NCBI RefSeq assembly: GCF_036370855.1
Contig: NC_088102.1
Location: forward strand, 23,355,001-23,419,000
Length of the DNA: 64,000 nt
Source of the DNA: Dromaius novaehollandiae
Lineage: Eukaryota; Chordata; Aves; Casuariiformes; Dromaiidae
Direction: 5' to 3'
Shown here: positions 27,201 to 41,439 of the stretch, one piece after another
Layout: the number at the start of each line of letters is the position of its first letter
Numbering within the stretch: position 1 is the stretch's first letter
Notes under the pieces: generated by a model
The model's input: only the letters and a program-made list of their open reading frames with translations
Told to the model about the DNA's origin: nothing
The model's database searches: none
Made by a program: the position numbers and the translations under genes

Positions 27201-30200
27201 ATTACTGCTGCTTTTGTTTAACATGATTTATAATTGCCATAATGATAAGGTCTCCCTTGGTAACAGTAAGTGTTCATCACTGATTTGCAGTACAGTTCTT
27301 CTGCAGCAAGCTTTCTCTGCTTGAAACATACTGTCTCTAAAATAAACCTTTTTCTGTTGTATAACAATACTGAAAAAGTAGATGAACAATGTAGTCTAAT
27401 TTTTCCAGATGATAACAATATTCTTTAAACACTTTGGTTTAAGCAATTAGCCAGAACTTGGGTTTGTTTACATTAGAGCAAATGAATGGTACAAGTTACA
27501 GATACTCTTTGAAAGAAGGATGTTTATCTACAAAGAAAGCAGACCAGGTTCCACTTCTCCAGATGTAGTAGAAAAAAGGCAGTTTGAGGGCTTATTTTCT
27601 GATATTTTTGTCGTGCTCATAATTTCCAACGCTGTGTCTCCTAACGCACCTGCACCTGAGCAGCTCCGTCCCTCCCATAAGATTACATTTACATCTGCAT
27701 CTTGTACTTCTCTGCTGGCTTCCTTCTTCAGTTTCCTAGTTCAACTTCTGTACAGCTTACCAAGCAGTTCCCAAGCTCTGGTACTCTCAGCCAGTCCCAG
27801 GAGAAATCAGATAGAGGTTCAGCTGGACAATACAGCTAAGCCAATATGACTATCAGCCAGCTTCTGTCAGAGGAACGGTGCGATTCCCCTCTGCTTGGTC
27901 CTGACTACCTGTTCCTACCCCTCCTTTACACCAACACTGACCTTCATCCGACCTCACAGGGAGGCGGCTCCTGGAGTTAAACCAGTAGAAAACTCTTTTC
28001 TTCTGTTCTAGTCTGATTTTCTGTCACTGTAGCTTCCTGAATCCGTTCACTGCATGGCTAGAGAAATATCAGAGCAGGCAGAAGGGGATCCATGGGAACA
28101 CGTAGTTATGGTTGGAGGGTTGGCAGGCTCACCCTTAACTTATCATGAGGGTTAGGTATTGCTCAAACATCTTTCCCTTGGGCAACAGACATTCTGTAGC
28201 TTTTTCACTTTGCAAGGGCTAACTTAAACACTCATTTCATTTAACAAAAGGAAAATTTAGCACACATCTCTGCTTCAGACACAGCACTGAGTGTTGGGAG
28301 TTAGTTGGTTTGTTTTAGTGCTGCTGCCTTATTTTTCAGTCAGATCAGTCCTCAGTCTGGTCCACCATTGCGCTGCACAGACAATTCTGGGACATCAGAG
28401 AGGATGAAGCAATAGTGAAAATCAGTGGGAAGGAGGGTAGAGGGCAGTGGCTAACCTTTTCAGCAGCACTGCCCAGGAAGTTGTAGCCCACGTATTACGT
28501 CAGACAAGGCAAGTGATAAAATCAAAAGAAGATTTAAGAAATAGATTTTAGAAAGCTGACTGAAACCAAACCTTTCAGTGTTGCGTACAAGTGGGCCCAA
28601 GCCAAAATCACCATATTTGCAGTAAGAAAAGGTTTGTGATTCAAGCACTGATTCAAAGCCAGATTCTGTCCCTGTTTTTATTACGTGCCCAACCAATATC
28701 CTTGAAGATCACACTCTCTGTGTAGAGGGGATTAAAAGCCTCCTAGAAAGGGAAGAGCCAAATACTGTGTCCAAGGCTACCTCTCACTCCAAGGACCATA
28801 CTTAGTAATTCTGTAGTCAGTGTGGTCATTTGGTTGCCATTTAATAAAATATAACAGGAGGTCTTGTGATTTTCTTTGGTAGATTGTTTACTCAAATAAT
28901 CCAACATTAGGTAACAAGAAGTTAAATGTAATTCATTACAGTTTTATTATGAACTTTGTCCCTTTTTAAGGAAAAACATTTGCTGCAGTATGTGGGTTGT
29001 TTTAGATGAAAAAGTATACAGCAAAAAGCGACCAATTTTTAAGTGACAATGTTTTTTTCAAATTGAGAGCTAGATTGTGACTTTAGGGACAAACATGCAC
29101 ATTTATGTCAGAAAGAACTCTGAAAAGGAATTTGGAGGGCTTCCCAATTCCTATTTCACTCTATTTTTCCTACCCTTTTCTTTTCCTTTTCCCATTTTCT
29201 TGTCTGACAGCTGACAAACAAGACAGCAATTTCTATAACCCAGTACTGGTGAGCATATTCCATCCTTGCGCAACTGAACTAACATCCTGGGAAAGGGAAG
29301 AAGAAAGATCCGCCTCCTTCTCCCTTCTGCAGACACAGACAGAGAAGTGACTTCACAAAACTGTTCCACTTTGATCCAAGATCAGAGAGGTTTGTAAAAG
29401 GCAAAGCATTTGTGTGTGTGGAAACAGCAGGGAGAGAGCTGCTCCGTCTCTCCCTTGTAATGCGAGCCAGCGCATGCATTTCTTGCATGAGCAACAAGAC
29501 TCACCCCAGGGGAATGATCGCCTGGAAGCTCAGAATGACACCAAAAGGAAACATCAAAGATTCTTCAAGAGGAAAAAAAGTTTAGGGTGAGATTCTTCAC
29601 CACAGTATCATCATACAGGGTAACTCCATAAATTTCGCTGGAGGTATGGCTAAGCTAACTGGGAAAAAGAGACATGCTGAGGCCTTTTTATTGCTATGTA
29701 CCTCATGCATTTATTTGCAGTAACTATTGACTTGGGCACGATTTCAAAGAATGAATTAGACCCCCATTTTGCAAAGGATGCTATGGCACTAATGAGGCTC
29801 TAGGAGTAAAATGCTGTTTAGCTTTTGATCATTAGTACTTTTACTATACAGTTCCAGTTTTATTTCCTGAAAAATTTGTTTTCCCCTTAAAGCAGTGGTA
29901 TTTTATCACCTTTCTTGGAGCAGATATTGATGAAATTAATCCTGTTATTGAATTGCCACAAGGTTTTCTCTGGAAAGATCATTTCACATATGGGGAGAAG
30001 TGGGAACAATCAATCCGCTTATTGATTGATTGGAGGTGGGGTTTTGTAAGCAGCATTTTTAGAGGGCAGAGAAGATCAGGAGGACCTTAGGGAGGTCTGC
30101 ATCTTCATTGCTGTCAAATTGTCTTCTCTTGTATCCTGACAGAACTGAATTGTTAAGAAGCCAGTGTTCCTGTTCATTTATATACTTTTTAAAAATGTCA

Positions 30201-32427
30201 ATGCCTCCTATCAAAACCTGTAGGTTAATACATTGAAATCAAATGTATCTGATTCTTTTTTCCAGAAAAAATTTCCACAGAACATATTTACAAAGTTCTA
30301 CTGCTCTTAATTTCAGCTGAAATTCATCATTAAAGCAGAAACTGAATTTAGGCACTTAGGCTCCATCTACCATCAGTAGAGAGGGATAAGCAGTCTGGAA
30401 GTCAACTAAGATAGTCAGTAGGATTTGGTAATCTTTGAAAGTGCAGTATGAATCCTTTCCTCAGAATGAGAAAAAACAGCTATCTCAGATTAGCCTGGAC
30501 CTCATAAATGCTCCTGTCAAAAATTTATTTCTGATAAATTGGCACTTCTTGATTAGGCCTCCCCCCTTCCCTTCTTCCTCATCAGTAAATTCTTAGCCAT
30601 TTATAAACACAAATGCTACAACACGTCTGACTATATTTTATTTTAAAGGACTCCACAGTACTCATTTCGATGCAACACTGAATCTGTTAGCGAAAAAACA
30701 GTTTGTTCTGTGTAGTTTTAATTAGCTTCTCAGGAAAGTAACTGATACCGTATTCTCAAAGAGGCACATTTACAAAACACGTAGAACTAAGTTTTATAAC
30801 TAAGTTTAACAAATAAGAAAACTTTATTTTTTGGAGTGTTCTGCAATTATCTTTGACTGATACCTTGGTGATGCTGACATTTTTGTGTCAGCCTTTTACA
30901 GATTTTTAACATACCTGGAAAATGAATGATTTGCTGAAAAAACAAGATGAAGAACTGTAAGCAGAGTAACTGGTTGGGTAGGATTGTTTGGGACTGTGAA
31001 ACCAATATACATTTCAAGGATAATATTACTTTCAACAGTGGCCAGACTATGCTACACACAGTCTGCACTCCCAGGAAAACACGGGATAAAAACTTACCTT
31101 GCTGAAGCCAGTGAGAGTTTTGCTACAAAATTCAATGCCGAAAAATTTTATCTATCATTCCTGCTCCCTGTTTTCATTTCTCAGGAATGAGATTTTGTCA
31201 CCCTGACCCAAAATCAAAATATTCATCAGTGTTTTTATGTTTTGAGCATGATTCTCTGAAGTTACTCTGTATTACAGCAATGCAACTGAAGTTAGCAGAA
31301 TTAGAACCTAAAATTGTAAGGTACTGGTGCATAAGGCTCATTATATATAAAATTAACATTGTCATGGCTGGAAAGCTACTTTTTGTGTACTGCATCTGAC
31401 AGGCAACTCTAGCAACTAGGCAGAAAGGAGGGTCAGATGGCTGATGCTGGCTGTGCATATATTGCAAAGGGATAGTTCTTGATTGCACAAATTTTTCTAA
31501 TTTTCTTGCTAAAACAGGCAAGAAATCTATCAGCTAATGAAAATAATATTCTTAATATACTTTAATGTAGTAGAGATTTAAAAGAGAAGGTCCTTTTACT
31601 CACTGCATGTGAATGGGAAAAACATACAAAAGAAATAAAAATTCAGGTGTTCAGGTGCCCAAGAATCTGTGTTAATGAAAAGAGTTATTATTAAATAACC
31701 TTTTAGTTAATACATTATCTTACTTTAAAAAAAAAATCTGCTTTGGAAAACTTCTGCTGCAAGAACTTTGGAATAATTGAAAATATATTCAACAACTTTC
31801 AGAAAAAGAATATGTACTGAAATTGAAAATGGATTCACTGACTAATGCTTGAAAAGCTTTTAAATAAATATTCATCATTTCCAAATGAAGTGACTTTCAA
31901 TAACATTCCACAGATAGTTGATCTTTATTTAACTATCCAACGCCAAAATTCTGAAAAGTGATAGGCATTAATAGCCTGTCTGTGTCCAGAGTACAATCGA
32001 CTTTAGATTACAGGCTGGAATCCCCTATCAAGCACCTAAGAAACACCTGTGTCAATGTTAGGCATTTGCTTAATTTTACTGAGGGCATTGGGTCTGCTCC
32101 CTTTAGCAAGTACTCAAAGTGAGACTCAGTCCAATGTAATTGCAATTCAAGAAAACAAAGGACTCTTCCTGGGACTAATGGGCTTTGGACTGGGGCAAGA
32201 CCAAGATTTAATTAATCAGAATTGGGTTTAACAAAGTTATATACTTGGAAGTAGGTCCTTAGTAGTGAAGACATACTCACTTTTGAAAGTATAGATTCAG
32301 ACAATTCTGGCTGTTGGGAAACCACCACTGATTTAAAACTCCCCACTTGAACCAAAAAGTACTGCATGTGTGAGAGCTGAGACTGACAGTATCTCAATGT
32401 ATCTGCCTGTAGCACTACCTCTTTGAG

Positions 32428-32532
32428 TACTATTATTCTTATTTTACAGATAAGGAAACTGATGTGAGTATAGAGAGGAACTTATGATCTTTCCTGAGAT
32501 TCACAAAATTTGAGTTCATTCCCTGCATCTAC
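32428..32532 (-). mobile_element. MIR/L2-like relic
   Basis: Read on the plus strand, TATTCTTATTTTACAGATAA then GGAAACTGATG, GAGAGGAACTTATGATCTTT and TTTGAGTTCATTCCC parallel the reverse complement of MIR ('cattttacagatgaggaaactgaggca..gaggttaagtgacttgcc..tttgaacccagg'). Several blocks in the correct order make this one of the clearer ancient repeats in the window. Confidence 0.6.
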
Positions 32533-32713
32533 CACAGTTTTCCAATGCAATTCTTCAGCAAGTCACTTAAGCTCATTCAGGCTGAAGCAGAAGTTAAGTG
32601 TTTAGCTACACTGACACTTAGGAAACTTTTGGCTTCTTCTTCTTGTTATCTGTGTACAGCACTTGTGTTTGTTCATAATGAATCAGATTAGGACAATGAT
32701 CAAGGGCCTCCTC

Positions 32714-32739
32714 AAAAAAAAAAAAAAAAAAAAAAAAAA
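32714..32739. repeat. Poly-A run (A26)
   Basis: There are 26 consecutive A residues after GGCCTCCTC. The upstream sequence does not resemble a processed transcript I can identify. Confidence 0.95.
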
Positions 32740-33893
32740 GCCTGGAAAACACTGCAATCTGATTCATCTCATGGTTGCAAAAGTGGCTATGCTAGCCAAA
32801 TGAAGAATTTGATGTAGGGCAAGGAGGAAGGGGCAAAGACTGCTCAGACTGGGAAAGTTATCCTGAAAAGCAGGTGCAACTATAACCCAGTGTTCTCACG
32901 AACAGCTTCTTTTTTTTCTCCTGAGTTTAGGTTATCTAGCCTATGTGGGAGCTATGAGTGGGAGCTTCAGTACCCATTCTGGATGGCATATGAGCTCACA
33001 CTTATCTTTTAAAATATGTGGCTAAATACTGTTATAGTCAAATCCTAAGCCTTATTCTTCAGCAGACCTTAAGTGTGTGCTTTAAATTTAGTCATATGTA
33101 TAAGTACTATCCTGAGTGAGAATGTTTTTCTTAACTGTCAGATGTAAGCAGAGCAGAAACAGTGTTTTTTTACCCTCTACAAAGACTACAATCCTTGTAG
33201 AACGCCTTAAAAAAGACAACTGATAAACTCAATTCAGGCTTTAGACATTAACGCAATGCAAAAGTAATAGTAACAACAACATTTAGGACGAGCAATAATA
33301 ATAAGTAGATAATTAGTAGTATTGCCTAACAGAAACTGTCATAAGTCTCAAAACTGTATCTTTCCTCCTAATTTGTAGCTAGAATGCACAGCAAATACTC
33401 TCTGTCAGAAGAAAATTATACAGAAGAGATAAAGGGAATATGCAGAGTTAGAATTGAGAAATACTGATCAAAGCATAAGACTTTGCCTGGAAGCTGATGC
33501 CTGGTTGGGAGATCTGAATGCTGGAAGCTTTGCTGCGGGCCAGTAACCTGCTCCAATCATTACTTCCCTCAGGAAATGTCCTGTTCCAGAGGATGTCATT
33601 CCTAGGGCCTGTTTGGGTTTGCTTTTTTAATCTAAGATAAAAATTTTATATGAATGTCTTTGCCTTGGTAACAGTAATGACACAAGGTCACCCTCTCAAG
33701 ACATGAAGTTTCTGGGGAGAAGTGTTACCTGATAACATGTCACTTCTACTTATTTATTTAAAAATTAACAGAACTGCTCATTCCAGATAGAATAAAAGAA
33801 AGGAAAACTCAGCGCCTACCTATGTCTAAGTACTACCAAAATCACTGAGGTGGCACAGGGGATATGTTGTTGATTTTGTTTTAACTAAATGGG

Positions 33894-33945
33894 ATCAGGA
33901 AGTTGGACCACCATGTCCGGAGTCCTGCCTCCATGCATTGAGGCT
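33894..33945 (+). mobile_element. Possible degraded CR1 LINE 3' tail
   Basis: AGGAAGTTGGACCACCATGT followed by CCGGAGTCCTGCCTCCATGC resembles the CR1 end 'gttggaccagatgacctccggaggtccctgcc'. No octamer tail follows. The resemblance is weak to moderate. Confidence 0.3.
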
Positions 33946-36231
33946 CTGAAAGTAAAACCTATTAACACATTAAAAGGGTTACATTTTGCAACATAGAGCA
34001 CACAGTTCAGAACTAGTTAAACCATATAGCATGGGGTCAAACATTCCTTAATGATCCCCATAAAAGATCAGTTGTCGGTGTGGGTTTACTCTCCTTTTCT
34101 CTTCCACAGCTTCCACAATAAGGATTCAGAAGGTGTGAGCCCTTGGACGCATGCTGAAATATGACTGGTAATAATATAATAACTTAGATTACTCCTGACA
34201 AAAATGTCATGCTAGGGAACAGAACTGAATTATATCTTTGGTTTGTGATCCAAACTCTTAAAATTTGAGGGGGAGAAATCACTTTTATGTAAAACACCAC
34301 TTTTGGACACAGTTTTCACAGGTTTTTATTTAAAACAACAAATAAAACCCCTATATTCAGTCTCAATACATTACTTTGGAAACAATGGCTGAAAGACTAA
34401 ATTTTGAAAATGCAAATTAATTAGTCAGTCTTTTTTGCAGCTAAGTTTTAGTAGCTGATTCAATGTTCTCCTAAGGCAGCAAGTCCCACATATTAACTAT
34501 GAATCACGAAACAAATAGGTGAACAGTATTTTGAATATTTTGAGTTTCAAACATGCTTAAGGCATTTAGACAACTAAAACCTTCAGCTGCTATTATGAAG
34601 GGGAAAAGAGGGAGTAAAAAACTGAACAGCAAAGATCTCATTTTCTTTTTAGATTTCTCTCATCTGTTTTTAGTTCTTACAATATGTTGTTCTTGTTTAT
34701 TCTCATTAGAAAAATTAAAGTAGAAGTGACCACCTAACAAAAATGAATTGACAAGTCCAGAACTTTTGAAAAACACTGCAAAAATTGCCGAGAAAAATTA
34801 TAAATCAAAAAGGATATAGAAGCTGTTAGGACTTCATTTAAGTACTGTTAGCAATTATCGCTAACAAGTATTATTAGCAAAGTTATTGTTATCAAAAAAA
34901 GTAATGTATTTTAATTTTTATTTATAAAGATACATAAAACACACTAAAAAGGACTTTTGTGGATTAATCAGTTTGCAGTGCATGATGAAGCATTGTATAA
35001 AGGTTAATTATTATGTATTGACTGTAGCAACATAGCCTCTTCTAAAGCTCACTCTTTCAAATATTTCCTATTTTAAATAGAAAAATAAAGGCAGGAGGTA
35101 CTTACTGGTTAATATCAAGAAACAAAAATCATCCCACTCATTGGCTATTAGATATAATTCACTTCAGAGATTGTTCTGTTTAAATAGCTTTGTCCTAGGA
35201 TTTTATGGGTTTTACATTTCTTTGGCCCCACGAAACCTGGTTCATTTACTGAATGTAATTAAAATATAATACACTTCAAACTGAAACCTAACAATAGGAA
35301 TTTAGACACTGACAATTTGTGGTGGTGGCGCTTTTAACTGAGGCATTTTGTTTTAATTTCAAGTCACTAGTATACAGGTGAGGCATGCTTTGTAGGCAAT
35401 CCTGAAGTGGGAAAGCTTCTCTCTATTCCCAGAACAGACATAACATATTTAAATGCAGTGTAAACATTTTCCACATCATCATGTTTCCCAATAAGACCAC
35501 TTCTAAGTAGAGATGTTTTGCCTTTGGTCATGTTCAATTTTTATGCTAAAATTTTCTGTAAAAAGGGTTGCCTGGTGTATGCTACATTTTGAATTTACAG
35601 GTGGGGTCCCTTCTTTCAGGCCAATTCCTGGTTCTTTTCATATTATTATTCCTCAGGCTACAACTCTCTCTTCTTTCAAATCCCTTTTGAACAGAACAAT
35701 ATTAAGAAAAATATGTTTTGTTCCTGCCTTGTTTAGATGGTAAATCTTTTGTTGGGATGACCATTATTTACATGTCTTGTATACTCTTTTACATGTTAGC
35801 AGCGCTTAACCATGGGTATCTATTTCACAGTGATCACCTACCAGGTGATCTGGGCTTGGTTAGCTGTCCTGTTGTAGGATCCCAAGTTTAGTCATGCTGT
35901 ATCAGATCTCCTCTGCCTTCCTTTTCTGGAGGCCACTGAGACACGTTCTGACCCTTGCTAGATTTCTACAGTTCTCTGTCAGGTCTTCTTTATTTTTCTT
36001 TCCTGCTTAAGCCATGAAGATCAACAGCTGCATTTGGCAAACTGATCGTTGACAGTGTCATCAACACTAAGATAATGATCCAAATTTTCTTCTGTCAGAG
36101 ATCAGTGACCCAGAAGACGTACAAAGCATGGTGCCTCAGCAGCAAAATGCAGGCGTCCCACCACAAAGATCTCCAAACTGCCTGAAGAGAGAAAGTATTT
36201 CAAAAAGAGAATGTGTCTTTCTTTTATAGGT

Positions 36232-36265
36232 AACTGTCTAGAAACAGGAAACTGTCTAGAAACTG
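36232..36265. repeat. Tandem duplication, 17-bp period
   Basis: AACTGTCTAGAAAC occurs at 36232 and again at 36249, giving two adjacent 17-bp units that differ only at their ends. Confidence 0.85.
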
Positions 36266-37167
36266 ATACCTGGACTAGTGAAAATACCCATGCAGTAATT
36301 ACGTAAGAAGTGCTGACTTGGAAGAAATTGTTTAAGTACTCAAGAAATTTAGATGAAACTTCCTAGGGAGGAGTTTTGAGCTGCTGCGCTTCTTGGCCTC
36401 CATTTTACATTTAAAAATGTTCCTAATCATGTTTGTAAATTGAACGGTTACCAATCTATATTCACACTAGATTATATCTGAATCTCCTACCACAGTTTCC
36501 TGATGACAGCATATAAAAATATTTGTACCTGCCAAAGCTGAGATTATATTCATGTGTCCCCAGGTGAAAGCTGAGGGTAGAAAATTGAAACTTCCATGTA
36601 GAAACAGTTCTGAAGCAGTCATCCTACACAACAGGCAATAAACTGGCTCATGCACAAGACTTATGTTCCACAGCTAGTACTTCTGTGAGTATTTTGCAAG
36701 TTTCTTTACCTCAAAGTGTAAAGCAAAGATTTCTTCAGGTGTAAGTGGAGACAGAATCCTTCGCATGAATAAACTGCTGTTACATGTATTTCATTAACAT
36801 GTTTATATATGTGTTTTCATCACTTAAGAATGTCAAATTATTTTTAAGTATTCCTACCACAATGATTTTTTCAGTGTCTTGCTAAACTTCACACTAAATT
36901 AAAGCTGCAGAGAACTAATTATTAAGTTTAGTCTGTCACTCAGAATGATGAGTCAGATTTTTGGATTCTGGGCCTTGCCTACTGCACCGAAAGGAGGGAA
37001 CATGTGCTGCTAGGGAACAAGACAAATTCTTTCCATTGGTTATGAGCAGGACAGAGCTGCCTGCTCATACTGCAGTACTATTTTGTATGCTCAGTTGTCA
37101 GCAGCTGATGGCCCAATTCAAGGGTCATCTAGCAGAGGGACTCCTTATGTCAGGGACTATTCATGTT

Positions 37168-37170
<3 letters not shown>

Positions 37171-37207
<37 letters not shown>

Positions 37208-37225
37208 TATAAAAATATATATATG
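37171..37225. repeat. (AT)n microsatellite
   Basis: About 14 uninterrupted AT units run to 37199, followed by imperfect ACATATATATAAAAATATAT sequence. It is a self-complementary tract, prone to slippage and cruciform formation. Confidence 0.95.
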
Positions 37226-40224
37226 GTGACATATTCTTGAATCCTTTTGGAACCGGGGCTAGAATTCAAACCTCCTTTACCATTAGGGCCACATAGTAAT
37301 CTTCCTCTTGTCTCTTGCTGTTCGCTGAGTCATGAATTCCACCTAAAGAGCTTCTGCTGATGCCCTGCAGAGCATTCTCGTGTCAGAATATAACCTCGGA
37401 ATTAAAGCACTGTCATGGAGATGGAGGCTTCATGTGAGTTGGACACTTCTAAGAGAAAGAAGACAACGGAAGCTGGACTTCTCACCTCCTTAACAAGAAT
37501 ACCTGAGCATGAGAGTCATGCATCACAGTCTGGAAAGGACTATACTCTCAAACTCGAAGCATTTTTCTCACATCTGCTGAATGGCAAAAGTCTGTTGATG
37601 TAATCAAGGACTTCATTTTTTCCTTTTTTATGTTACTATACTCAATCACACAAGAAGAATTCTGCATGTAATTTCCCTGTGAACGCAAACCTTCTGTGAG
37701 TTACGTTTCTCCAGAAGAACAGAAAGGCACCCAACTGACAGCCATTGAGACTGCAGATGCCCACATTGCAGTGGAAACAGAGGCAAACTCCTTCAGGAAA
37801 ACTTCATCTCTGTTTTCAAGGAAAAAAGAAGCTTCACTACGTTTTGCCTGGAGCACCATCAGTAAACGTGCTTGGAGAATGACTTCCAGATCACATCCAA
37901 CAGGCAAGAAAGCTGCAAGGCAGAGGGTCCCAGGGTGACTTATACATAAAATAGAAGTCAAACTTTTGGCCGAATCAGTGGTGAAGCACTTTTGACCATC
38001 CACAAATGCAAAATATTAAGGACCTAGGAAAACATGATTTAAAAAATGAGGCACCTTTGGACTTTTCCTCACCTCTAGGGCTAGGCACAGGTGACCAGAC
38101 TTTAAACATTGTTGCCTAAATATGATGTAAGTTTAATTTTAAGTATATGAATCCTCTTGCATATCTGGCTCTCTGAGTCTATGAAGGTTACCCAGGAATT
38201 CTCCTGCAGAGCCAGAAAATAAATCCCAAACTCCTAAAAACAGCTATGTAAATACTGGATGTTTTTGTTGGAAAACTGAACACATTTTTTGGTTTATCCT
38301 GATAGTAAAATAACTTGTTTAAGACTTTCATGGATACAGAGGGGTGTGCTGCATGTGTGTGAAGAGGGAGCATGGTTTTTGTTGACCCAAACCTTTCTTT
38401 CAATGGAAAACAAATTTTTCAACCAAAGAAAGAAAAGGTTATTTACCATGCTTTATGACTTTAGCTAATTTTTAAAGTCAAAACAAAAATACCATTTTAA
38501 CATGCCAAAACATTTTGTTTGAAAAATGTCAGAATGAAATATCTTGACCTTTCAAAATATCTTTTTTATTTTGATTTCATGAAACTATTTTACAGCAGGA
38601 AGCTATATCCACAAACACTCTCATTTCCTGAAAACTATTTCTCATTAATTTGGCATTCTCTAAAGAAACTTCACTGTTCTGTAGCTGTGAATCCAAAGAT
38701 AGCTTCCTAGCCATTGAACTATTCTTCCTCTGTAATAAGTTGCTGATATTACCGTTATCCAGAAAAAGAGAGATTCAGCTGTGCTGCAATTGCTAATATT
38801 GGCCTTAAAGGCCTTTTAACTTTTAAATTAAAAAGAAGCTTTTTAAAATGAAAAAGAAAATCATTCTTTAATGCATTTAAAATTTTCTCAGGGAAGCCTT
38901 ATATTAATTGAGACGAAAGAGTTCTTTTTTTAAAAAAAAAAATCAAACCTAATTATAGTATCTGAAAGTCCAGATTATTTGAGCCCTTATTTCATAGAGA
39001 AAGGAAGAGGAGCGTCCTTAGTATTTTTTTCCTATGAAAACAAGTTTTATCTAATCACATTTGGTTAACCACTTTTAATGGAGTTTGAGCTTCTCCTATG
39101 TTCCTAAGAGCTTTAGGAGAAAAATATTTGGGTAGCAGGAAGTTAGAAAAAAAATCAATAAGATGATGGCCACCTAAATGTCTTATATCCTACGTAAATT
39201 ATGGGGCAAAATGTCTGGTAATATTTATGAAACTTAAAAGTGTAAACTATAATGCTCAAATACATACTCCAAATTTTCAGTGTTTCTTGGAAAACTCCTT
39301 GATCTGAATATCAAGGAGATAATCTCAAAGGAAGAGGGCTTAGTCTTATCTGAGACTTCCTCATCTAGTCAGAGTTCAAGGGTGATTAGAGGCTTTTTCT
39401 GTTGATACTTCACTGTATTTATAATTGATACTGTGTTATTGTGGCTCACAGCTCTCCATACAAAGTGATGTTCAATGCTGATCCAATGAAAAAGAAAAAA
39501 AATCAAAGAACAAAGGTTACTGTGTTGGTTGTGGTTTGACACAACCTGTTGCCCACCTCTAGGGAACAAGCACAGCACTCAGAGCCCAGCTGTAGCAGAA
39601 GGTACTAGTTTAGGCTAAGGCATTTTATAATCATGTACCCGATTAGTTTTCTTGCATTTCTCCCTGCAGCAATATCCCTCGTCGGTGCAATTCTATTCCT
39701 CCACTAAATATCCGAGCTAACAACTTCTGAGACCCAGTCTAGTGAGGCACTGTCCCTCTTACTGGCAGAAATGCTCTAAACTGATGCCACCAGGGAAAAG
39801 AGCAAAACGTAGGCCTCCTAAGGAATCACCACGTTTATAATAATGTCTAAATATCTTATCTGTTAATGTGGTGGGTGAAGGCTGTACCTGAACCCCTGTC
39901 CCCGCCAAAGAGGAGAAGTGGTCTAAGACAGAGCAAAGTTTATACTGGTGAAAACGTATGGAGTTTCGAGAAGCCTGTATGTGAGCTGCTAAAAGTTTAC
40001 TTCAAAGGAAGGCAATAGTTTGTGGTCCTGGGGTAACACTAGTTACCGCCCAGACAAAAAGAAAAAATAAGAAGAAATGCAGGAGGATCTGTTGGAGAAT
40101 TTATTGGCTAGGAGGTAGTACGGTTTGCTCCAGAAGCGGCTGTGTGCAATTCTACACATAAGGCTGTTGTAGTGCTGGTCCTACCCTGGGTGAAGATGGG
40201 AAATAACAGGCACTGCTAGCAAAG

Positions 40225-40320
40225 TTGGTGTGGAGAGCAGGGTGGCCAGGACAGCCGGACGCCTGGAGCCCCAGGGCAGGCAGCCCCCTGGGCAGGGGCC
40301 CCATGCCGGGCTGTATGGTA
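40225..40320. other. Local GC-rich patch
   Basis: A roughly 95-bp stretch rich in GGCC, CAGG and CCCC motifs, for example GCCCCCTGGGCAGGGGCCCC, interrupts AT-rich DNA. It has only a few CpGs and no open frame of note. It could be a decayed repeat or an old CpG island remnant. Confidence 0.4.
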
Positions 40321-40529
40321 ATGAGCTGTAGATATTATGAGTTCACGGGAACCAGATAGAGACCGTTGACTCATTTCACATTGGCCACTGAATAGCCTTC
40401 AAATTACAGACTTGAGTTACTAATGAACTTGCCAGTTAATTAAACTATTCCAAACCTGAAGAAAACATTACATTTGAATTTGGGAAGTGCCCAGTTTAAT
40501 TCTTCCAGTGACTTTCTGCTGTAAGAGAG

Positions 40530-40606
40530 AAGTAACTTCACCTTTGCCTGAATTTACTCATCTGTGTAATGAGGTTGATGATACTTAGAAGTATCTCCCC
40601 AGGAAA
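40530..40606 (+). mobile_element. MIR/L2-like relic
   Basis: AAGTAACTTCACCTTTGCCT then ACTCATCTGTGTAATGAGGT and TGATGATACTTAGAAGTATC match the 'aagtcacttaacctctctg..cctcatctgtaaaatgggg..ataatagtacctac' order of MIR/L2. The copy is partial and diverged. Confidence 0.5.
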
Positions 40607-41439
40607 CTGGCAAAGGCCTTTCAGAATGGCACAGTGCTGAAAATCTCTAATCATCTGTACCACTGTGCCCACCCCAAGTAATTAGTACATTGCAGAAAAA
40701 AGTACATGTATTGGAATAACAGCACAATTTATTTATGAAGTGACTGTTTTCTACATATGTCTCAGTTTTCTTCAAATATAAAAATACAGTGAGCTGAAGT
40801 TATTCCTTATTTATCCAGTTTTGAATTTTAACGACAAGAATGTCGCAAGTTCATGAATTTTTTAAAACCAAAAGATGAATTAGATTAATCCACTTCACAG
40901 CCTTTCATGTTTTGGCAAAAGGTATTGTGGAAACTTTTAGGTAAGTAATGTTTAATTTAATTAGCTGCATAGTGCATCCATTCCAGCTCAAAAGAGAGAT
41001 TAAAATACAAAGACTGGGAATTCTGATATCCCTATGCAAAGTTTGCATATATTCTTAAACAATCACACTGAAAAATGGCATAAACTACCACAATTTTGCT
41101 GAAGAGCCTGAATTTATGCCAATTCACAGATGCTGATACTGGTCCTGTAATACATACTTAGTTACATCTTCTTACGTGTTATCATACTCCTGCTCTGGGA
41201 AGTGTGAGCGCAGCCGATGCATGGGGCAGCCGTGCCGGCCCTCACTGCCCTTGCCTCGTGCAGCAACAGAAAGAGCAAATGGAAGCATTTAGCATTACGC
41301 TACTCTAGAAGAGTTGTTTCGGTGAATAGGGATGTAAAACACACGTGGTCCAGCATGAGAGGTCTGCACTGCAGAGCAAGATGGAAAGCAAAGCTTCAGC
41401 TGTATCTTCTGTTGCTCTACCTGCCTCAGCCCAGGCCAC

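Larger units (their letters stand above)
15640..32425. other. Large non-coding block, no gene seen
   Basis: About 17 kb of AT-rich unique DNA with many short chance frames on both strands. The longest are about 116 codons at 18309-18659 on plus and about 109 codons at 27520-27849 on plus, with no domain or paired splice signals I can defend. Small local duplications and homopolymers are listed separately. Slightly GC-richer stretches near 27.7-27.9 and 29.4-29.5 kb show nothing specific. Confidence 0.6.
32740..40500. other. Non-coding block, no gene seen
   Basis: This is AT-rich unique sequence. Two neighbouring short frames, at 37415-37603 (62 codons) and 37696-37938 (80 codons, K/R/S/T-rich), are in different frames and unrecognised. 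Otherwise only the (AT)n tract, a small duplication and a possible CR1 tail, listed separately, are visible. The part near 40.0-40.3 kb is GC-richer without a clear identity. Confidence 0.6.
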
